From an uncultured Pleurocapsa sp. (GTDB lineage: Bacteria; Cyanobacteriota; Cyanobacteriia; Cyanobacteriales; Xenococcaceae), in the NCBI GenBank assembly GCA_937884735.1, contig CAKZYI010000912.1, forward strand, positions 1-5,028: a DNA stretch of 5,028 nt, read 5' to 3'. Made by a program: the position numbers and the translations under genes. Below the pieces are notes generated by a model. The model was not told the DNA's origin, made no database searches, and was given only the letters and a program-made list of their open reading frames with translations. Of this stretch, positions 1 to 2,946 are shown one piece after another. Positions within the stretch are counted from its first letter, which is position 1. Every line of letters starts with the position of its first letter.

Positions 1-1
1 T

Positions 2-412
2 GTAGCGTTAATCAAATTAGCTTTGCCTGCGGGCAAAGCTAACCCCGCACCTCCTGTCGGCCCTGCATTGGGTCAACATGGTGTAAACATTATGGCATTC
101 TGTAAAGAATACAATGCCAAAACATCCGACAAAGCAGGACTAGTAATTCCTGTAGAAATCTCTGTATTTGAAGATAGAAGCTTTACTTTTATCCTCAAAA
201 CACCTCCTGCATCTGTTTTAATCAAAAAAGCAGCAGGAATAGAAAAAGGTGCGGGGGAACCAAACAAGCAGAAAGTTGGTTCTATCACTCAAGACCAGCT
301 TAGAGAAATCGCTCAAACCAAACTGCCCGACCTCAATGCTAATGACATTGATGCAGCAATGAAAATCGTTGCTGGTACAGCGAAAAATATGGGCGTTGCT
401 ATCGCAGAATAA
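2..412 (+). CDS. rplK: Large ribosomal subunit protein L11 (uL11), 5'-truncated by window edge
   Basis: L11 binds the GTPase-associated region of 23S rRNA at the base of the L7/L12 stalk and takes part in factor-dependent GTP hydrolysis. The reading frame is open from base 2 and begins VALIKLALPAGKANPAPP, which is the interior of the L11 N-terminal domain, so the real start codon lies outside the window. The TTG at 23 encodes the Leu of this segment and is not a start. 136 residues are visible against about 141 usual, so only about five N-terminal residues are missing. The proline-rich PAPPVGPALGQHGVN switch segment is intact, as is the C-terminal rRNA-binding domain ending DIDAAMKIVAGTAKNMGVAI. 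It is the first visible gene of the stalk operon, with rplA 86 nt downstream. By analogy with other cyanobacteria, nusG and secE would be expected upstream, but this cannot be seen. Identification is very secure. Confidence 0.98.
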   Translation, partial: VALIKLALPAGKANPAPPVGPALGQHGVNIMAFCKEYNAKTSDKAGLVIPVEISVFEDRSFTFILKTPPASVLIKKAAGIEKGAGEPNKQKVGSITQDQLREIAQTKLPDLNANDIDAAMKIVAGTAKNMGVAIAE

Positions 413-498
413 ATCTGTTGCCTCTGACAGAACTAATTATTTATAAACTTGAATGGGGAGAGGCTTGAAGGCTTCGCTAGTTACCCAAAGAAAACAAC

Positions 499-1218
499 AT
501 GCCAAAGAAGCAATCTCGCCGCATGCGCGAATTACTACAAAAAGTAGAAGAAGACAAAGCATATCAGCCCCTTGAAGCATTACAGCTACTCAAGGAAACA
601 GCCACCGCCAAATTTGATGAGACTGCCGAAGTTCACATCAAACTAGGTATCGATCCCAAATACACCGACCAACAGTTGAGAACCACCGTTAGTTTACCTA
701 AAGGTACTGGACAAGTTGTTCGAGTGGCGGTAATTGCTCGTGGAGAAAAAGTAAAAGAAGCTGAAGACGCTGGCGCGGAAATTTACGGTTCAGAAGAACT
801 AATTGAAGATATTTCCAAGGGCATGATGGATTTTGATATACTAATTGCCACCCCAGATATGATGCCTAAGGTAGCTAAACTAGGTCGTGTTTTAGGGCCT
901 AAGGGTTTGATGCCATCTCCCAAAGGGGGAACGGTTACAGCCGACCTACAGCCAGCAGTTCAAGCATTTAAAGCTGGTAAATTAGAATTTAGGGCTGACA
1001 AAACAGGCATCGTTCATGTTATGTTTGGTAAGGCATCTTTTTCTGCGGAAGATTTATTAGCTAATCTAAAAGCTTTACAAGAAACCGTTGACCGTAACCG
1101 CCCTGGTGGTGCAAAAGGTCGCTACTGGCGTACCGTATATGTTTCCGCTTCAATGGGGCCATCAATTATGGTTGATATCAGTGCTTTACAAGATCTAAGC
1201 TTGTCTGATGTAGCCTAA
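499..1218 (+). CDS. rplA: Large ribosomal subunit protein L1 (uL1)
   Basis: L1 forms the mobile L1 stalk of the 50S subunit at the E site. It binds 23S rRNA and helps release deacylated tRNA; in E. coli it also represses translation of the L11-L1 mRNA. The product is 239 aa, matching the usual cyanobacterial length, and opens MPKKQSRRMRELLQKV, a typical N-terminus. The family signature GRVLGPKGLMPSPKGGTVT is at about residues 129-147. The C-terminal part (about 160-235) rejoins the N-terminal segment to form domain I in known structures. The ATG at 499 is the first possible start after an in-frame TAG at 478-480. No Shine-Dalgarno sequence lies close to it, which is common in cyanobacteria; the GGGGAGAGG run is about 40 nt upstream, too far to serve. 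It lies 86 nt after rplK and 304 nt before rplJ. Identification is secure. Confidence 0.98.
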   Translation: MPKKQSRRMRELLQKVEEDKAYQPLEALQLLKETATAKFDETAEVHIKLGIDPKYTDQQLRTTVSLPKGTGQVVRVAVIARGEKVKEAEDAGAEIYGSEELIEDISKGMMDFDILIATPDMMPKVAKLGRVLGPKGLMPSPKGGTVTADLQPAVQAFKAGKLEFRADKTGIVHVMFGKASFSAEDLLANLKALQETVDRNRPGGAKGRYWRTVYVSASMGPSIMVDISALQDLSLSDVA

Positions 1219-1259
1219 AGAAATCAGTAGCCAAACACTACAAAAAATATTAAAGAATT

Positions 1260-1345
1260 AAACGACTAGTACCAAAGACAGCGGGCGCGATTCGATTAAT
1301 AATCAAATTGCTTAATATCCAGCCGAGGTTAATGTCCATTAGTTT
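1260..1345 (+). promoter_or_regulatory. L10 leader RNA (autoregulatory r-protein leader of rplJL)
   Basis: Seen: ACC (1271-1273) pairs with GGT (1327-1329). It is followed by a 3-nt AAA bulge and a GA (1277-1278) facing GA (1325-1326), the tandem G.A arrangement of a kink-turn. Above it GCGGG (1281-1285) pairs with CCAGC (1319-1323) with one G.A mismatch. An apical arm 1288-1297/1301-1310 is closed by a 3-nt loop. The strands ACCAAAGACAGCGGGCGC and CTTAATATCCAGCCGAGGT match my memory of the conserved L10 leader core known from Firmicutes and cyanobacteria. Known: this RNA mimics the L10 site in 23S rRNA and binds the L10(L12)n complex to repress rplJL. Outer pairing (about AAAC 1260-1263 with GTTT 1342-1345) is weaker, so the outer limits are approximate. 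I see no convincing promoter just upstream, so the leader may be transcribed as part of the rplK-rplA message. Confidence 0.88.
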
Positions 1346-1352
1346 TATACTC

Positions 1353-1380
1353 TTATTTCCACGATTGGGAATGGAGATAA
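1353..1380 (+). other. Hairpin within the L10 leader, between receptor and attenuator
   Basis: TTATTTCC (1353-1360) pairs with GGAGATAA (1373-1380), giving eight pairs including one G.U, with a 12-nt loop. It fits entirely within the interval bridged by the antiterminator pairing described for the attenuator (1330 to 1390). It would therefore bring the two halves of that long-range helix together. Its role is inferred from position; no protein-binding motif is recognised. Confidence 0.55.
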
Positions 1381-1388
1381 ATACTTGG

Positions 1389-1420
1389 AAACCTCTGGCT
1401 TTACTGCCAGAGGTTTTGTC
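1389..1420 (+). terminator. Attenuator hairpin in the rplJ leader
   Basis: AAACCTCTGGC (1389-1399) and GCCAGAGGTTT (1406-1416) form a perfect 11-bp stem with a 6-nt loop, followed by a short U-rich tail (TTTTGTCGTTT). The 5' arm can instead pair with GCCGAGGTT (1322-1330) of the L10 leader: nine pairs with one bulged T at 1396. Receptor folding, antiterminator and terminator are therefore mutually exclusive. Known from L10 leaders of Firmicutes: bound L10(L12)n sequesters the CCGAGG strand and favours termination. The interrupted T-tract makes termination likely partial, which is expected for an attenuator ahead of essential genes. Confidence 0.78.
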
Positions 1421-1434
1421 GTTTAGACCGCAAA

Positions 1435-1491
1435 AAGCACGACCAGTTTTGCTGGTCAAGTTCCCGAAGGGGGTGCTTGGGAGTGACCCAA
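1435..1491 (+). promoter_or_regulatory. Second structured leader element just before the rplJ ribosome binding site
   Basis: AAGCAC (1435-1440) pairs with GTGCTT (1473-1478). Enclosed are a 6-bp hairpin GACCAG (1441-1446)/CTGGTC (1452-1457) and a small CCC-GAA-GGG hairpin (1463-1465/1469-1471), so the segment can fold as a three-way junction. A competing hairpin TTGGG (1477-1481)/CCCAA (1487-1491) shares the two T residues of the outer stem. The element lies between the attenuator and the Shine-Dalgarno sequence at 1508, so it could affect read-through or initiation. I do not recognise it as a named RNA family, and its function is unknown. Confidence 0.5.
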
Positions 1492-1507
1492 AAGATTCCA
1501 AAAAAAC

Positions 1508-1517
1508 AGGAGGTGAT
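1508..1517 (+). promoter_or_regulatory. Extended Shine-Dalgarno sequence of rplJ
   Basis: AGGAGGTGAT is complementary over all ten bases to the 3' end of bacterial 16S rRNA. Its GGAGG core ends 9 nt before the ATG at 1523. This is far stronger than anything ahead of rplA. It selects ATG 1523 over the out-of-frame ATG at 1518, which lies only 4 nt past the core. The TGA inside it (1514-1516) is also the in-frame stop that closes the rplJ frame upstream. Confidence 0.85.
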
Positions 1518-1522
1518 ATGAA

Positions 1523-2047
1523 ATGGGGAGAACCCTGGCAAATAAAAAGGAGATAGTCGCCGACCTCAAAGAAACTTTGAGTGATGCTCAACTAGCTTTT
1601 GTTATTAATTATGAGGGGTTGTCTGTAGCCGAAATTACTGACTTGCGTAATCGTCTTCGCCCCAGTGGTGCAAGCTGTAAGATTACCAAAAATACCCTGA
1701 TGAACATTGCCATTGATGGTGATGAAAATTGGCAACCTATGGGAGACTTGCTAAGTGATGCTACGGCGTTTCTTTTCACTGGAGAAGAAATCGGTGCAGC
1801 AGTCAAAGCTTACAAAGGATTCCAGAAAGAAACCAAAAAAACCGAATTGCGCGGTGGCGTAATGGAAGGTAAAGCTCTTTCTAAGGCGCAAGTCGAAGCA
1901 CTAGCTGACTTGCCTACCAAAGATGAGCTATACGCCAAAATTGCTGGAACAATCAATGCCTTGGCTACCAAAATTGCTGTTGGTGTTAAAGAAGTTCCCA
2001 GTGGATTGGCAAGAGGTATCAAAGCCGTTTCAGAAAAAGAAGAGTAA
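1523..2047 (+). CDS. rplJ: Large ribosomal subunit protein L10 (uL10), stalk base
   Basis: L10 anchors the L7/L12 dimers to 23S rRNA next to L11 at the base of the stalk. The complex also binds its own leader RNA to limit expression. The 174-aa product begins MGRTLANKKEIVADLKETLS, a typical cyanobacterial L10 start. The globular N-terminal rRNA-binding domain (about 1-130) includes the conserved ITKNTLM segment (about 54-60) and RGGVMEGK (about 110-117). The C-terminal part (about 134-174) is the long helix that carries the L7/L12 dimers; many cyanobacteria are reported to carry three dimers, but I cannot count sites reliably here. Start choice is supported by the preceding in-frame TGA and the extended Shine-Dalgarno sequence. 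It sits 304 nt after rplA, behind an L10 leader and attenuator, and 128 nt before rplL. Identification is secure. Confidence 0.98.
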   Translation: MGRTLANKKEIVADLKETLSDAQLAFVINYEGLSVAEITDLRNRLRPSGASCKITKNTLMNIAIDGDENWQPMGDLLSDATAFLFTGEEIGAAVKAYKGFQKETKKTELRGGVMEGKALSKAQVEALADLPTKDELYAKIAGTINALATKIAVGVKEVPSGLARGIKAVSEKEE

Positions 2048-2062
2048 AGGAGCTTTGCTCCT
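2048..2062 (+). other. Small hairpin directly after the rplJ stop codon
   Basis: AGGAGC (2048-2053) and GCTCCT (2057-2062) form a 6-bp stem with a TTT loop, starting at the base after the stop codon. There is no following T-run, so it is not a standard terminator. It may be an RNA processing or stability element that separates rplJ and rplL expression; this is inferred from position only. A second 6-bp hairpin, GAGATC/GATCTC (2109-2114/2119-2124), lies further along the same gap. Confidence 0.45.
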
Positions 2063-2163
2063 AGCTGTTAGCCAAATATAGTTAATAGTTAGAAGTCAAA
2101 GTCTATTGGAGATCTATCGATCTCGAAATCAATTCATACAACACAATTGTCTGTTTATTTATT

Positions 2164-2169
2164 AAGGAG
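2164..2169 (+). promoter_or_regulatory. Ribosome binding site of rplL
   Basis: AAGGAG lies 6 nt before the ATG at 2176 and just after an AT-rich stretch that should be open in the RNA. An in-frame TAA at 2170-2172 excludes longer starts. An independent, accessible site fits the need to make several L7/L12 copies per L10. Confidence 0.85.
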
Positions 2170-2175
2170 TAAAGT

Positions 2176-2562
2176 ATGTCTGCTGCAACTGATGAAATTC
2201 TCGAAAAGTTGAAAACCCTTAGCCTTTTAGAGGCTTCTGAGTTAGTTTCTGCAATTGAAGAAACTTTTGGTGTAAGTGCTGCTGCTTCTGCTGGCGTAGT
2301 AATGGCTGCACCTGGTGCTGGTGGCGGTGGAGAAGCTGCTGAAGAAAAAACTGAATTTGACGTAGTTCTTGAAGAAGTACCTAAAGACAAGAAAATCGCG
2401 ATTCTTAAAGTTGTTCGTTCCATCACAGGCTTGGGTCTAAAAGAAGCCAAAGAAATGGTTGAATCTACACCTAAAACAATCAAAGAAGGTGTACCTAAAG
2501 AGGATGCTGAAGCAACTAAGAAGCAATTGGAAGATGCTGGTGCAAAAGTTGCTGTTAAGTAA
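2176..2562 (+). CDS. rplL: Large ribosomal subunit protein L7/L12 (bL12)
   Basis: L7/L12 is the multi-copy acidic stalk protein that recruits and stimulates the translational GTPases (EF-Tu, EF-G, IF2, RF3). It is the only ribosomal protein present in several copies per ribosome. The 128-aa product shows the full family layout. An N-terminal dimerisation and L10-binding domain (about 1-33) begins MSAATDEILEKLKTLSLLEA. An Ala/Gly-rich flexible hinge spans about 34-56 and includes AAPGAGGGGEAA. A C-terminal factor-binding domain (about 58-128) contains KIAILKVVRSITGLGLKEAK and ends AGAKVAVK. It is the last gene of the operon, 128 nt after rplJ. The strong terminator about 180 nt downstream ends the transcript. 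No rpoB follows, unlike in enterobacteria. Identification is secure. Confidence 0.99.
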   Translation: MSAATDEILEKLKTLSLLEASELVSAIEETFGVSAAASAGVVMAAPGAGGGGEAAEEKTEFDVVLEEVPKDKKIAILKVVRSITGLGLKEAKEMVESTPKTIKEGVPKEDAEATKKQLEDAGAKVAVK

Positions 2563-2740
2563 TTTTGTACGCTAGGACGTTGCGGGTTTATAACTTTTTA
2601 AAGCAATATATCCTAAAAGACTAACTTCGCATAACGCCCTGGCTAATCCTTTAGGACACTCTTTATAGTCTTGAGGAGATCCCAAGGTCTCCAAAACGAT
2701 GAGGTCACTAATTGGTTTCAATTTGACGAATAAGAATGAG

Positions 2741-2781
2741 AAGGGAAGTTTATTAATTTGAATTTCCCTTTCTTTATTTTT
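2741..2781 (+). terminator. Rho-independent terminator of the rplK-rplA-rplJ-rplL operon
   Basis: AAGGGAAGTTTA (2741-2752) pairs with 2759-2770 as a 12-bp stem including two G.U pairs, with the six-base loop TTAATT. A T-rich tail TCTTTATTTTT follows (2771-2781). The GC core is GGG/CCC, and the lower stem is A-T, as is common in AT-rich cyanobacterial genomes. It is the best terminator in the window and lies about 180 nt after the rplL stop codon. Confidence 0.82.
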
Positions 2782-2831
2782 GAGAAAACAACCTTGAAGG
2801 ATGGGGCAATAATCTAGAAACCATCTACATT

Positions 2832-2841
2832 AGCGATCGCC
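2832..2841. repeat. HIP1-type site (core GCGATCGC)
   Basis: AGCGATCGCC contains the complete octamer GCGATCGC, the core of the Highly Iterated Palindrome of cyanobacteria (consensus GGCGATCGCC). It supports the taxonomic assignment and is found in many copies in most cyanobacterial genomes. Near-matches ending in CGATCGC also occur inside the chelatase gene. Confidence 0.8.
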
Positions 2842-2946
2842 GTTTAATTGCTACAATTATTGTGATTACTTTAGCCCACTTTTTTCTATCTATATTTTTT
2901 AATTCTTTGGCTTTCTTGGGCATCTGACAGGTGCAAGCTTTTGATC

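Larger units (their letters stand above)
2563..2946. other. 384-nt intergenic region between convergent rplL and chelatase gene
   Basis: I see no credible gene here on either strand. The left part is the rplL 3' untranslated region, with several inverted repeats. GGAGATC (2675-2681) pairs with GGTCTCC (2686-2692), 7 bp including a G.U, with a CCAA loop. TCCTAAA (2611-2617) can pair with TTTAGGA (2650-2656), and the overlapping AAGACTA (2617-2623) with TAGTCTT (2666-2672). A rho-independent terminator follows at 2741-2781. The right part, 2782-2946, is AT-rich and includes the cyanobacterial HIP1 core. I find no clear minus-strand terminator close to the chelatase stop codon. The 2741-2770 stem is a perfect helix on the other strand too, but it lies about 180 nt past that stop and has only a weak T-rich tail on that side. 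Confidence 0.7.

Noticed and set aside
23..412. TTG at 23 as the start of rplK
   Set aside because: The frame stays open upstream to base 2 and encodes VALIKLAL, the conserved L11 N-terminal strand, so the start is outside the window.
1201..1260. Promoter directly upstream of the L10 leader
   Set aside because: TATTAA at 1248-1253 could be a -10 box, but no acceptable -35 lies 16-18 nt before it. The region is simply AT-rich.
1308..1556. Plus-strand open frame through the rplJ leader
   Set aside because: It runs through the attenuator and Shine-Dalgarno sequence and overlaps rplJ in another frame. Its first ATG has no ribosome binding site and sits inside the L10-binding core.
1250..1591. 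Minus-strand open frame across the L10 leader
   Set aside because: It overlaps a structured leader and the start of rplJ in antisense, and its protein resembles no family I know.
2103..2483. Minus-strand open frame antisense to rplL
   Set aside because: Its protein is low-complexity (Ser/Ala/Pro-rich), a mirror of the L7/L12 Ala/Gly hinge, as expected from antisense reading of a biased gene.
2833..2840. GCGATCGC as an operator or regulatory palindrome
   Set aside because: This octamer is the HIP1 core, scattered at high frequency through cyanobacterial genomes, so its presence here carries no specific regulatory meaning.
2563..2946. rpoB or a small gene expected after rplL
   Set aside because: There is no sustained open frame with recognisable protein sequence on either strand, and the next gene is convergent. 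Absence of rpoBC here is normal for cyanobacteria.
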